The position numbers and the translations under genes were made by a program. A model generated the notes under the pieces. The model made no database searches. It had not been told where the DNA came from and was given only the letters and a program-made list of their open reading frames with translations. Shown here piece by piece: positions 6,908 to 17,600 of a stretch of DNA of 30,750 bases (position 1 is its first letter; every line of letters begins with the position of its first letter). This DNA is from a virus. The stretch lies in the IMG/VR virus record IMGVR_UViG_3300020451_000731, positions 1-30,750 of that record. One strand, written 5' to 3'.

Positions 6908-9484
6908 CTATTCAGGGAATGCTGCACCTGTAGGTAAGATGTTGAAGTCTAATATAATGAATTCAGCTGCTTTAGCTGGTTGCAAGAATAACTCACCGAT
7001 CATTTGATTTCTATCGATTACGTCTGGTGTATTATTCGTTGCATCCATTATTACCTTAAATGCATATAATCCTTGTCTTTGTTGTACTGATTCTAAATAA
7101 GGGTTAACTATGTTTAAGAATCTATTTCTTGTTGCGTTTGTATTGTTTTCAAATACTAGATATTTAGTAGCTGATGCAATAAATTTCTTAACAGCAATTA
7201 ATAATCTTCTTACGTTTACTCTGTCTAAAGCAGATGGTTTACCTTGAAGTGTTTTTTGACCCCAGATACATACACCTTGACCAGGGAATGTAGCAATTGG
7301 GTTTACTCTACCTTCATATAAATCATCTCTCTCTTCGTGAGTTACTCTATCTGCAGTTTCAATCACTTCAGTTAAAGATCCACGATTTAATCCAGCTGGT
7401 GCAAACCATTCAAATGCTACTTGATCATTATATGCTATTGCTCCAGGTACCACTACTGATGGTGGAACCCATACTGGTTTGTTTTTGTCTGTATCTAATA
7501 TTTTTACCCATGGGTAATAAGTTGCTGCATAATTTGAATCAAATGCTTTTACTGTATTAGTAACTGTATTGATTGAATCACCATATGCTGCTGCATCCAT
7601 TACAAAGAATGCGTCACCACGATCCTCACAAGTATTTTTAGCATGTGTAGTAACTACGGAGTGTAATCTATGATTTGCTCCAGGTGTTACCATTAAATTA
7701 ATATCATATTCATCAGGATTAGATACTGCGTTTATTGCTCTTTTGTATGCTTTACCACCATCAGATTCTGCTGTAGATATATCATATCCTTGCATATTCG
7801 TAGCTGATATATTTGTGTCTAATGCTACAAATCTAGCAGGATTGAATCCATCAGCACCACCTTGCATTGGTACTATAAACTTTTTAGTTGATAAGTTAAT
7901 AGTTGAACCACCTGGTGATATAGTTGAACCATCCGATGCTGTTTCTAATGAAGCAGATGGGTGTTGTTTCTCATTACTCAAGTTAAATGCAGCATTATTA
8001 TTTGCTGAACTATTAGTACTTGGTATTGGTCTTAAGAAGTTGTGATTATCTGCGTCTGCATAATCGAATCCGTAATAAACATTTTTATTATATACGTTGT
8101 CTAAAATTTGTGTCTTTTTAGATGTAGTTGAATTTTTCTGACCTATAATAGATGATGAAGGTGAACCTGTGAAGCTTGAATCAGATGATGGTACGCAATC
8201 TTTAATTGCTGCATATCCGAAAGGAACTAAATCAGGAGATGTACCTTTGTCTTTAACTTCTTCTGGAACTTCTACCCATATATGACGAGATAGATTAGCA
8301 TAGTCACCTTTTATAGTTACCTTACCATTTGCGTCAATTGCTTGATACTTGTCACCAATAACTCTCGCAATAAAGTTTGGAGAATCTGGATCTAAAGTTA
8401 AATTATTCCATTGTTCTATAATATCTGGTCGTCTATCAGAATCACCTGATGCAGGAAACGGTGATAATTGTGCGTTAATTGTTCCATCTACGTCAACTCG
8501 TCTTAATCTTATAGAGAATGAACCGTAATCACTTCCTGCTATAGATCCTGCTGCTCTAATATTATCAATTGCAACCTTAAATTCAAAACTAGTTGCAGTA
8601 CCATGAGATCTTCTATGAATCTTAAATAAGTTTGTTGTCTTTCCACCAATTTTTTGTGAAGTAATAAAAGGTGTTCTTGCTTCTAATTCATCTTTGTTAG
8701 TGCTATATGCAGATGCAAAAGCAATTGTTCTACGACCTCTTACTGTTGCTTTAGTAATACCAGTTGTAACTGATAATGCATTTGATCGTGAAGCATGATT
8801 ACCAAACCAGTTTAGTAAATATACCGGCTTATTTCTATCTTTTGGAGTTTTACCAAATACTTTAGTTGCATAATTATCAGAAGCTGGATTTAATGACATT
8901 GAATATGCTGTAGATCCTGTTTTAACTGATGTCAAATGCTCTGCTGCAGTTGCTGGTGATACTGTATGTCCTGTAATTCCAACTGCTGTATTAGTAGCTG
9001 CATTGTAGTCTGCTGCACCACCAGATAAGAATAATAAGAATCCTGAACCTGTCCAGTCGTTAGCTGATGCAGATAGTGCTGTAAATTTTGCATTAGAGTC
9101 AACTTGAGAAGGATGTAATACACCTACAGTTCTTGATACACCAGTACCTGTTACTGTATTTGTTCCTGCTGGATAAGTTGTACTAACTATTTCAAGTATT
9201 GATTCATCTGCTGTATACCCATTTAATCCTAATACTCTTACAATAGTTACTCTACCTGCACTCTTTAGATACTGCTCAACCGTATATGGTACGTAGCTCT
9301 CAAGAGTTTTCGGTCCGAATACTTGCTCGAATTCTTTGAATGATTCTATAATAGTTGGTTCGAATGCTGGACCTTTTACAGTTGGTCCAATAATTGCCGC
9401 ACCTATCTCTCCGATAGCTGCTGGTAAGAAAGATAAGTCTCTTTCTCTTGTAAATACACCTGGACTGACGATTTTTTCTGCCAT
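6908..9484 (-). CDS. 18: Tail sheath protein gp18, first paralog
   Basis: An 858-residue contractile sheath subunit that starts with the same MAEKIVSPGVFTRERDLSFL as its neighbour. It shares the core and C-terminal motifs, including NPDEYDINLMVTPGANHRLH, CEDRGDAFFVMDAAAYG, WVKILDTDKNKPVWVPPS, VCIWGQKTLQGKP and FIILDFNILPTGAAFPE. The sheath wraps the gp19 tube and contracts on infection. The shared KVFGKTPKDR occurs near residue 205, against about 398 in the second copy. The DNA of the conserved regions differs at many third positions, so the duplication is not recent. TAGGAG precedes the ATG. It lies 20 bases after a coiled-coil gene in the block led by the motif near 9844. Which paralog is the main sheath cannot be told from sequence. 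Confidence 0.94.
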   Translation of the reverse strand: MAEKIVSPGVFTRERDLSFLPAAIGEIGAAIIGPTVKGPAFEPTIIESFKEFEQVFGPKTLESYVPYTVEQYLKSAGRVTIVRVLGLNGYTADESILEIVSTTYPAGTNTVTGTGVSRTVGVLHPSQVDSNAKFTALSASANDWTGSGFLLFLSGGAADYNAATNTAVGITGHTVSPATAAEHLTSVKTGSTAYSMSLNPASDNYATKVFGKTPKDRNKPVYLLNWFGNHASRSNALSVTTGITKATVRGRRTIAFASAYSTNKDELEARTPFITSQKIGGKTTNLFKIHRRSHGTATSFEFKVAIDNIRAAGSIAGSDYGSFSIRLRRVDVDGTINAQLSPFPASGDSDRRPDIIEQWNNLTLDPDSPNFIARVIGDKYQAIDANGKVTIKGDYANLSRHIWVEVPEEVKDKGTSPDLVPFGYAAIKDCVPSSDSSFTGSPSSSIIGQKNSTTSKKTQILDNVYNKNVYYGFDYADADNHNFLRPIPSTNSSANNNAAFNLSNEKQHPSASLETASDGSTISPGGSTINLSTKKFIVPMQGGADGFNPARFVALDTNISATNMQGYDISTAESDGGKAYKRAINAVSNPDEYDINLMVTPGANHRLHSVVTTHAKNTCEDRGDAFFVMDAAAYGDSINTVTNTVKAFDSNYAATYYPWVKILDTDKNKPVWVPPSVVVPGAIAYNDQVAFEWFAPAGLNRGSLTEVIETADRVTHEERDDLYEGRVNPIATFPGQGVCIWGQKTLQGKPSALDRVNVRRLLIAVKKFIASATKYLVFENNTNATRNRFLNIVNPYLESVQQRQGLYAFKVIMDATNNTPDVIDRNQMIGELFLQPAKAAEFIILDFNILPTGAAFPE

Positions 9485-9504
9485 AATTAGCGACTCCTAC
9501 GTTT

Positions 9505-9783
9505 TTATGATTGGGCTGGCTTAAATTCTCCGGTTTGTGGATCTAATGTACCTGCACCATACTTTTCGTTTAATTCTTTGACTAGTGCTCGTTCTTGTTG
9601 CTCTAAATCTATAATTTCTTTTTTTAACGTTACTTCAGCATTTGTTGCAGTTTCTAATTGTCTCTCTAATTGAAACTTTTGAAAACTTAATTGACCAAAT
9701 ACTGCTGTCTTTTGTTGATACTCTGTTTGTACCTCTTTAATTTTGTTCATTTCCTCTTCGGTAAACTTAATTGATTCTGCCAT
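9505..9783 (-). CDS. Small coiled-coil protein of unknown function
   Basis: A 92-residue protein starting MAESIKFTEEEMNKIKEVQT. Most of its length is predicted by eye as one charged helix (LERQLETATNAEVTLKKEII and DLEQQERALVKELNEKYG), ending in a short Pro-containing tail (GTLDPQTGEFKPAQS). I do not recognise a characterised family. The ribosome site ACAGGAG precedes the ATG and the stop is 20 bases before the first sheath gene, so it is produced with the sheaths. A role as a sheath-assembly helper or minor tail component is plausible from context only. It is the first gene after a motif variant at 9841-9852, with a rather long leader of about 55 bases. Confidence 0.75.
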   Translation of the reverse strand: MAESIKFTEEEMNKIKEVQTEYQQKTAVFGQLSFQKFQLERQLETATNAEVTLKKEIIDLEQQERALVKELNEKYGAGTLDPQTGEFKPAQS

Positions 9784-9840
9784 AACTTAACTCCTGTATT
9801 TTAATTTGTAAATTGAACATGCTACACCTCGATGTAGTCT

Positions 9841-9852
9841 TAAATAAATATA
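9841..9852 (-). promoter_or_regulatory. Variant block-leading motif TATATTTATTTA
   Basis: The coding strand reads TATATTTATTTA, sharing the central TATTTAT with the other copies but lacking the ATATG end. It sits in the 103-base gap between the 102-residue gene and the coiled-coil gene, about 55 bases before the next ATG. It is weaker than the other copies. Confidence 0.35.
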
Positions 9853-9886
9853 CAGAATAGCACTCAAACACTCTTATTTATTATAC

Positions 9887-10195
9887 TTAATCATCTTGTT
9901 CAGCTGCTAAACTAGCTGATAACCAGTATGCTCCAGATGCAGAAGAAATTGATGCTGATGGTGTGGTCCACTCTGTTTGAGTCATTACATCGAGTATTTC
10001 ACTTTCACTATATCTAGTTAAAGATGTTATACAAGATGGCAGTTCTTCTCTTTTTGGAAATTTAAGTACACATTTAGTATTACCTGTATTATATCTTGCT
10101 GACGAGGTGTAATTGCTGCAATGAGATTCTATTTCATTACGATCTGCATTATTATGATTAGCAACTGTTAGTATTATATATTCGAATGTTTCCAT
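9887..10195 (-). CDS. Small protein downstream of the LamG-like gene, unknown function
   Basis: A 102-residue protein if started at METFEYIILTVANHNNADRN. This ATG begins one base after the TAA of the preceding gene (TAATATG), which suggests translational coupling. A longer in-frame start at 10231 (MADHGLQRHL) would overlap the neighbour and has no better ribosome site. The protein has two parts: a mixed alpha/beta region with Cys residues (ESHCSNYTSSARY, KCVLKFPKREELPSCITSL) and a Ser/Ala-rich tail (SASISSASGAYWLSASLAAE). I do not recognise the family. Its location directly behind a receptor-binding-type gene suggests a fibre accessory or attachment protein, but this is inference. Confidence 0.6.
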   Translation of the reverse strand: METFEYIILTVANHNNADRNEIESHCSNYTSSARYNTGNTKCVLKFPKREELPSCITSLTRYSESEILDVMTQTEWTTPSASISSASGAYWLSASLAAEQDD

Positions 10196-10196
10196 A

Positions 10197-11615
10197 TTAG
10201 CTAGGTGTCTCTGTAGTCCATGATCCGCCATAGTTTACTATATCTCGAGTTAACAATTCTCGATTATTATACATAGTTTGCCATGATACTTCATTTATAT
10301 ATTCAGTGCTAGTTGTTCTGCCTATGCCAGCACCAATTTGTAATCTATTATCTGATCCTGATACTGCAGGACCATCTAGCGGCCAGTTACCTTTCAGAAA
10401 ATCACTACCGCTTGCAAAATTATGTTTATTTAATACTGCTCCTGCTCCTGTTCCTGAGATTACTATATCTGTATTACCAGTAGATCCTCCTACCATTTGG
10501 TGCAAGGTTAATACACCTGCTCCGTTGTTAGAACCAGATATTCTTAAATCACCATTTTTATCTACATGGCCATTTGAACCAGTTATCGCATTAAGTAGTT
10601 CGGTAGCAGTATATCCACTACTTGCAAGCATATGAAACAAAGTTTCTGTTTCCCCTTCAGCTATCGTTCCTGTCATACCATTATTTCCACCTTCTCCAGC
10701 TGTAATTCCTTTGTAGGTAACTTCATGACCATCAGTAGATGTTAAACTAATTTTACAATCTACTTGAGAAGATTGAAGTTCTAAACTACCTGTAGCAGTA
10801 TTACCTAATGCTTTTGTATAATTACCAGAGTTAGTAATTAGACTTGCAAGTGGTGTACCACCATTATATATTGCAGTTACATTAGCAGTGTCAAGTTTTG
10901 TATTTTCCCAGAATGCACATTCAGCTATCCACATTGCTGTATATTGTGTTCCACTCCTTCCAATATATGAATTTTGAAATTGTGGTTCTGTGCCGGTGTA
11001 ACCGAGTACAAGCATATTATTCCCAGTTAATTCTCCTGAGCTTATTCCAGAAGGGTAATGTGCAGTTAGTGTTTGCGCATTTACAGTACCTCCTGTGTTA
11101 ACCCACATTTCTAGCAGTATATCTCCGCTAGAAGGATCTCTACCGCAAAAATTTACTACTATGTTGTACCATGTATCTGGAGCTATAGCTGTACTACCTC
11201 TCCGAATTGTACGATGGCTTACACCTGTTCCTTGAGATCTTCCGAAACCTGCTGCAATTTTTACATCATCGTTTCCGTCACCAACTAATCCAATAAAGTA
11301 ACCACCCCATTTTCTGGATTCAACACCTCCCCAATCAGCTAAATTTTCTTTAATAATATATTTAGATAAGTCTCCACCTGCTGTATAGTTAGTTGTTACT
11401 GCAGTTAAAGTAGAAGATGGAAATTTTACCCAAAATGACCAACATGCTGGTCTATAATATACAGAATCTGTTGGTCTAGATCTATGACCGTACCAAAAGA
11501 TATATGAGCTTTTACCTTGCAAATCAAGATAATCACTTATACCATCTAAATATATAGACCGTCCTCTAAAGCTTGGCATTCTACGAGGGCGATAAAATCC
11601 TATTCTTCTACTCAT
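10197..11615 (-). CDS. LamG/concanavalin A-like tail-associated protein
   Basis: A 472-residue protein starting MSRRIGFYRPRRMPSFRGRS. The stretch SIYLDGISDYLDLQGKSSYI, then WSFWVKFPSS, DTWYNIVVNFCGR and MWIAECAFWE are the pattern of a LamG-type jelly-roll lectin domain, as often seen in phage adhesins. The lectin-like pattern seems interrupted after NGGTPLASLITNSGNYT by about 135 Gly/Ser/Thr-rich residues with their own domain character (GTIAEGETETLFHMLASSGY, TGSNGHVDKNGDLRI). It resumes with a NWPLDGPAVSGSDN segment. No signal peptide or membrane helix is seen. It starts 12 bases after the giant fibre gene and is probably made from the same transcript. Carbohydrate or surface binding during adsorption is the likely role, inferred from fold and context. 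The ribosome site is weak. Confidence 0.7.
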   Translation of the reverse strand: MSRRIGFYRPRRMPSFRGRSIYLDGISDYLDLQGKSSYIFWYGHRSRPTDSVYYRPACWSFWVKFPSSTLTAVTTNYTAGGDLSKYIIKENLADWGGVESRKWGGYFIGLVGDGNDDVKIAAGFGRSQGTGVSHRTIRRGSTAIAPDTWYNIVVNFCGRDPSSGDILLEMWVNTGGTVNAQTLTAHYPSGISSGELTGNNMLVLGYTGTEPQFQNSYIGRSGTQYTAMWIAECAFWENTKLDTANVTAIYNGGTPLASLITNSGNYTKALGNTATGSLELQSSQVDCKISLTSTDGHEVTYKGITAGEGGNNGMTGTIAEGETETLFHMLASSGYTATELLNAITGSNGHVDKNGDLRISGSNNGAGVLTLHQMVGGSTGNTDIVISGTGAGAVLNKHNFASGSDFLKGNWPLDGPAVSGSDNRLQIGAGIGRTTSTEYINEVSWQTMYNNRELLTRDIVNYGGSWTTETPS

Positions 11616-11627
11616 AGTTATTTACAC

Positions 11628-14600
11628 TTATTCGTTTTGTCCAGTTCCCCAGCTAACTTCAGCTGAATTTCTTTCTCGGTATTGAACTTCTACACCAAGT
11701 ACGCGCACGTCTTCAGTATAATTATCAGTAGCGTGAGTTGGATTTCTTCTTAATCGGAAATTAGTAAGTGAACCAGTAGCCCAAGTTGATGTTGCGTTTG
11801 CAACTGTTATAGTAACTGGATCAGAAATTATTAGTTTTTCATTATCTGCTACATCACCAATCGATGAAGAGAATTCGTTCCAAGTATTCTGTACTGTGTC
11901 TAGATCTTGTTTATGAGTAATTTCACTTGCATTCATTCCAAAAATTGCAAATCTAGAAGTAAGTGTTCCAGTAGATGAATGATAATAGACTCTAGCTTTA
12001 ACTGTACCTCTATCCCATTCGTATGGCATTGCCATTTGGAAGTTTGCATGTTCAGCTGCTGATGCACCAAATGCAAGGTAGTCATACGAATTATATGTTC
12101 CATCTGTGTATTCTTCAGTTGCTGCTTCTGCTCCATTTGTTGTAGAAGGCGTCATACCAGCAGCTGCTACGTAGAATGATCTATAATTACGAGATGAAAT
12201 TGATCCACTTGATTTTATATTACCATCTATAATTGCATCACCTGAACCGGAAATTCGACCTGATACTTGTAGTACATTATCAGTAGCAGCAAATTTAGTT
12301 GCAGTATAAGTTCCAGGTTTTTGTAAGAATAACCCTTCTGCAGCTAAAGTAGCTCCCATTGTATCATCATACAACCAAGCTGTTCCTCCTGAGCCATCTC
12401 TGAATACAAATCCGTTTTGAGCCGATGAATTACCGATATAATAATCACCTGAAGTTGAAGAATCCGCATGAGATGCATTTTTAATTACAAGTGAGACTGA
12501 GTCACCGAAGAATTCAGCAAGTGGTGTACCTACGTCTGTATCTTGAATTCCTGGAGCTCCTGGATTTGGTGCAGCTACAATCTTAAGGAATCCAAATGAA
12601 CCAGTTCCACTTGCACTTATATTTCCAGAAGCTGTTATATGAGATAAAGTTGAAATATTACCACTTGAACTTATATTTCCAGTTACTTGTAATTTTTGTG
12701 TTGGGCTAGTTGTTCCTATACCAACATTGCCAGAATCAAGTTTCATAGTTACATTAGCATCTGTTGCATTGTAAACTTCTAAACCAGTCCCTGACGATTG
12801 TCTTAAGTTATATGTATCATACGCCCCACCTCTTGCAACAGTAATATCTTTTGCTAATACTGTAGCACTTGAGCTTATATTACCTGAAGCTGTTACGTTT
12901 CCTTTTATTGTATGAGTTGAAGTTGGACCTCCTAGTGTTAATGAACCAGTAGCATATACATCTTTTGCATATAATGAACCAGATGTCCATAATCCTTTAC
13001 TTGCACTAATATGGCTTCCAGATACAGAACCTGATACCATTAGATCATTAGCAACAAATAATTCTGTTACATGTATTGATGAACCGGATATTGATCCAGT
13101 TACTTTTAATTTTCCAGTTACATTTACATCACCTGATGCTGTTACGTGACCTCGTAATCTTATTATGTGTGATAAATCGCTTGTTCCACCTAAATTAGTT
13201 TCTAAACCATTTACTGTTAACCCATCACCACCAACGGTTTCGTGAGTATGAATAACTACATGCTCAACATTTATTCTACCAAATGAACCAGTACCTTCTT
13301 TTCCAGATCCAGTAACATTAATATTTAAGAAACTAGCTGATGTTGCTGATAATGAGCTAGCAGAGAAGTGCCCGCTCATACTTATATTTCCAGAAGCTGT
13401 TATATGTCCTGCTGTTCCATTTATTACAACAGTATTAGTTCCGAAAGTAGCTAATCCACCGATAGTCAGCGTTGAAGTTGCACTACCACTTATATTTCCA
13501 GATGCTGTTATGTGTCCAGGCGCTACAGATGAACCAACAGATAAACTTCCTGATGGTAGGTAAGCATTACCTAGATAATCTATTCTAAATCTTGTTCTAC
13601 GTTGTGAATAACTTGTAGATGCTTCGTTAATTGCTATTAAATCTGTACCAGATCCTGATCCGTTAGCAGTCATTCTTTCAAATACATATTGAGTAGCGCT
13701 TCTAGCTCGACCTATAAATGCTAGACCTGGTTGAGTAAATGAATCGTCATAATAAACCATTTGAGCGTTAGGATCTGCAGTTGGTGCACTAGTTTTATCG
13801 TAATCTGAACGGAATATTAAGTTTGGATCTGATCCTCCATTAGCTCCTATTGTTAACGAATTATCATCATCGTGATCTATTCGAACAGCTGAACTTGATA
13901 AATTTAATTGGAATTGTGACTGAACTATCATTCTACCAGCGTTAGATGATTGACCTGTATCTGGTTGAAGTGTAGATATAAAGTTTTGTTCAGTATTAGA
14001 AGCCATATTTTGGCTAAAATCTATTTTATCCGTATATAACGCAGAACCTGAACCTATTCTCACATTTCCACTTGCACTAATCTCTCCAGACGCAGTTATA
14101 TTTCCAGTTAGAGTTAAACCAGTAGGAGAATTACCTTCTGATAATGTGTTTGTGTATATTATACCACTTGCGCTTATATTATTTGAAGCAGTTACATTTC
14201 CTATGAATGATGTTCTACCACCTAGTGAATGAGTACCAAGTAAATTACTTGCAGATATATTTCCTGAAGATGTAATATGTCTTACACTAATATCACCGTG
14301 TAAATACAAGTTTCCACTTGCACTAATCGAACCTGAAATTGTTAATGCTTTAGTAGGGTTACTTGTACGGATTCCAACCGCTCCAACTTGCTGGATTGCT
14401 GGCCATCCTTCGTTAATTAAAGCCCCACCTGATACAAATAGTAAATGCTCATCATTATGAGGGTTAGATGATGCATCATATGCACTCTCTACCCTGAAGT
14501 TCATTAATTTTGCACCTTCATTTACAATTACTTCATTATTTGCATCAAGACTTCCTGATATACCTAGTGTATAACCTCCAGCTGAAAATTCTGAAGTATT

Positions 14601-17600
14601 TTTACTTAACTTCCAGTGTGTATCTGTGTCATTATTATGATAAACATAAGAATATACATTAACATAGTCTGATGAACCGCTTCCTACACCAAGATTACCT
14701 GCAACATCTAATTCATAAGTTGGAGATATAGTGTTTATACCTACCATAGCATTTTGAGTTCCTGGATTATTGTTTCCAACACGTCTACCTACAAAGTAAT
14801 GTGGGCCTGAACCAGTAACTCGAAGTGAACCAGTCATTTGTTGCTGATCATCGTTGGAATTACCCATTTTGTTAGAACCAGATGAGAATGCAATAGATGC
14901 TGATACGAATTCTGTGTGGAATTCTTGTGCTATTACAATATCTGATACTATCAAGTTACCTGTTATATACATATTTCCGCGGAAATTAGTAGTTCCAGAT
15001 ACTTCTAGAGCTCTCATTTGTCTATATGTACCAGGTGTGTTTAATGTACCAGACATAACTGTTGTACCGATAGTTTTTAATGTATACCCATCGTGACCAG
15101 GTCCATTAACATGACTACCTGAGAATAATGCAGATCCAGTAAAGTTAGCTGTACCGGATACTTCTAAAGTTGCGTTAGGTGCTGTAATTCCACCCATACC
15201 AACTGTAAATCTTTCTCCTGTCTGTCCACCAAATACAGCTGAATTGTTTGCTGTTACTGAGGCTTGAGTACCAATTGCATATGCATTATTAATACCAGCT
15301 CCTGCTGATGAACCAGATCCTATTAAAATATTTTTATCGTTAGTAGTTACTGCTTTACCTGCAGCTGAACCGAGTATAATATTATCATCACCAGAAGTGA
15401 TTTTAGCCGATGCTGATGCACCCATAATAATATTTTGATGTCCTGTTATTACACCATCTCTACCTGCATCATCACCAATAATAACATTTCTTGCTAACGA
15501 GGTCGCATTTTCAGCAGCATTTGTTCCGATAATAACATTATCAACACCCGTCACTACCCCCTCGTAACCAGCTTGATATCCCATAACAACATTTCTTGCT
15601 GCTGTATCAGCTGCATCACGTAATGCTCTAAATCCTATAGCAATATTATTGTGTGCTCCAGCAGCATCTTTTAATGCTAAATACCCTATTGCGATATTAG
15701 CATCTCCAGTTGTTACACCTGCTGACATTGCTAGTTGACCTATAGCAATATTATGGTCACCGGTAGTAAGTTCGTCTGCTGCTTGCATCCCAATCGCAAC
15801 ATTTCCAAATCCTGTAGTTAAATCTTCTAATGCGTAAGAACCTATACCAATATTATCACCAGTAGATGGTCCTGATACTGCAACACCTTTACCCATTGAT
15901 CCTGAACCAATAGCTATGTTAGCATTACCAGTAGTATGTTTTCTTGCCGCCATATGACCGATAGCAATACTTCCACTAGCAGCAGTCGCATCTTCTAATG
16001 TCGATACTCCTATAGCAACATTTCTATAACCAGTTACTACTCCTTTCATCATTGAACCGGAACCAATTGCAATATTATTGTAACCAGAAGTTAAGTTATC
16101 TAATGTTTTTGTACCTATTCCTATATTATCATGACCAGTAATGTCACCTGTACGTAAAGCTGATTCCCCAATAGCTATATTAGCAGTATTATCAGATACT
16201 GACCCGCTCATTGCATTAAATCCTATTGCTATTGCAAATTCACCTGTTTTTCCACCTTTTAATGATCCTGACCCAATAGCTATATTATATCTACCAGATG
16301 TAAGATCAGTTAATGCTTCTTGACCAATTGCTATATTTCCAACACCTGTTACTGTTCCATCAGATATTGAACCTGAACCAATAGCAATGTTAGAATCACC
16401 AGTAGTAATGTTTTCTCCTGCTGAAGGTCCAACTGCTATATTATCCGTTCCTGAAGTTAGATTTAGTAGTGTGCGAGCTCCTAATCCTGTATTATCATGA
16501 CCAGAAACAAGACCTTCTTTCATAGAATAGTGACCAATAGATATATTACGTGCTATTGCTGCATTAGTTGCATTACTAGTATATAATGCATGTGTACCTA
16601 TAGCTATATTATTTGCATGTGCTGTAATATTAAATCCAGCATTGTCTCCTATAAGAACATTAGTTTGGCCAGCTGTTAAATCCGCTCCTGCAAAACGTCC
16701 TATTGCAACATTTCTATAACCAGTTACTACTCCAGATTGTGCAGCTCCTTTACCTATAAAGACATTATCATAACCTGAAGTCATGTTAGCTGCAGAAGAT
16801 GCTCCTACTACAATATTATCGTCACCAGATAAATCACCAGTGTTAACTGCTTTATATCCAATTACAACGTTAAAATCAGCATCATCAGCTGATGCTTTTA
16901 ATGTTTCAAATCCAATTGCTACGTTTCCAATATTAGTTGTAATAGATGCAGCTGATCCTGAACCTATTGCTATATTATTTGAACCTGCTGTTATATCTTC
17001 GAGAGCGAAGCTACCAACAGCTATGTTATCTCTTCCAGTTACTGTTCCTATACCCATAGAACCAGAACCAACTGCTATGTTTGATATACCAGTTGTTAAG
17101 TTAGAAGCTGCTTTTTTACCTATTGCTGTATTATCATTACCTGATGTTGCGTCTTCAAGTGCTTGAGGGCCAATTCCTATATTGTAATGACCTGTTAATA
17201 TTCCTGTTCCTAATACATTAGTACCAACTGCTACATTTTCATATCCTGTCTGTGACCCGCTCAATGCATTTAGACCGATTCCAACGTTTTGATAACCTGT
17301 TGTTATACCCCGTAATGAATATGCTCCAGCTGCAACATTAAAGTGCCCAGTTGTCGCAACTCCATGACCCATTGAACCTGAACCAATAGCTACGTTTCCT
17401 CCAGCTGCTGTATGTGCCTTACCAGCTTCATGGCCTATGAAAACACTTCCACTTGCAGTCGTTATTCCATTACCTACATTTTGCCCAATCCCTATATTAT
17501 TATTACCAGTAAGAGCTCCTGCAGCTAATGCATTTGTACCAATACCTACATTATCAAGACCAGTTGTTAATTGAGAAAGTGCACTTCTTCCTACCCCAAT

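Noticed and set aside
6728-6937. Plus-strand open frames opposite both sheath gene starts (6728-6937, 9336-9524)
   Set aside because: They are matching antisense shadows of the conserved sheath N-terminus, open in both copies because the sense proteins are paralogs.
7743-8045. Plus-strand open frame of 100 codons opposite the first sheath gene
   Set aside because: It lies wholly inside a strongly supported sheath gene on the other strand and has no ribosome site or neighbours.
16783-17166. Plus-strand open frame of 127 codons inside the fibre gene
   Set aside because: It is the antisense shadow of the NIAIG repeats: the repeated minus-strand codons keep the opposite frame open. It has no ribosome site and a composition that only mirrors the fibre.
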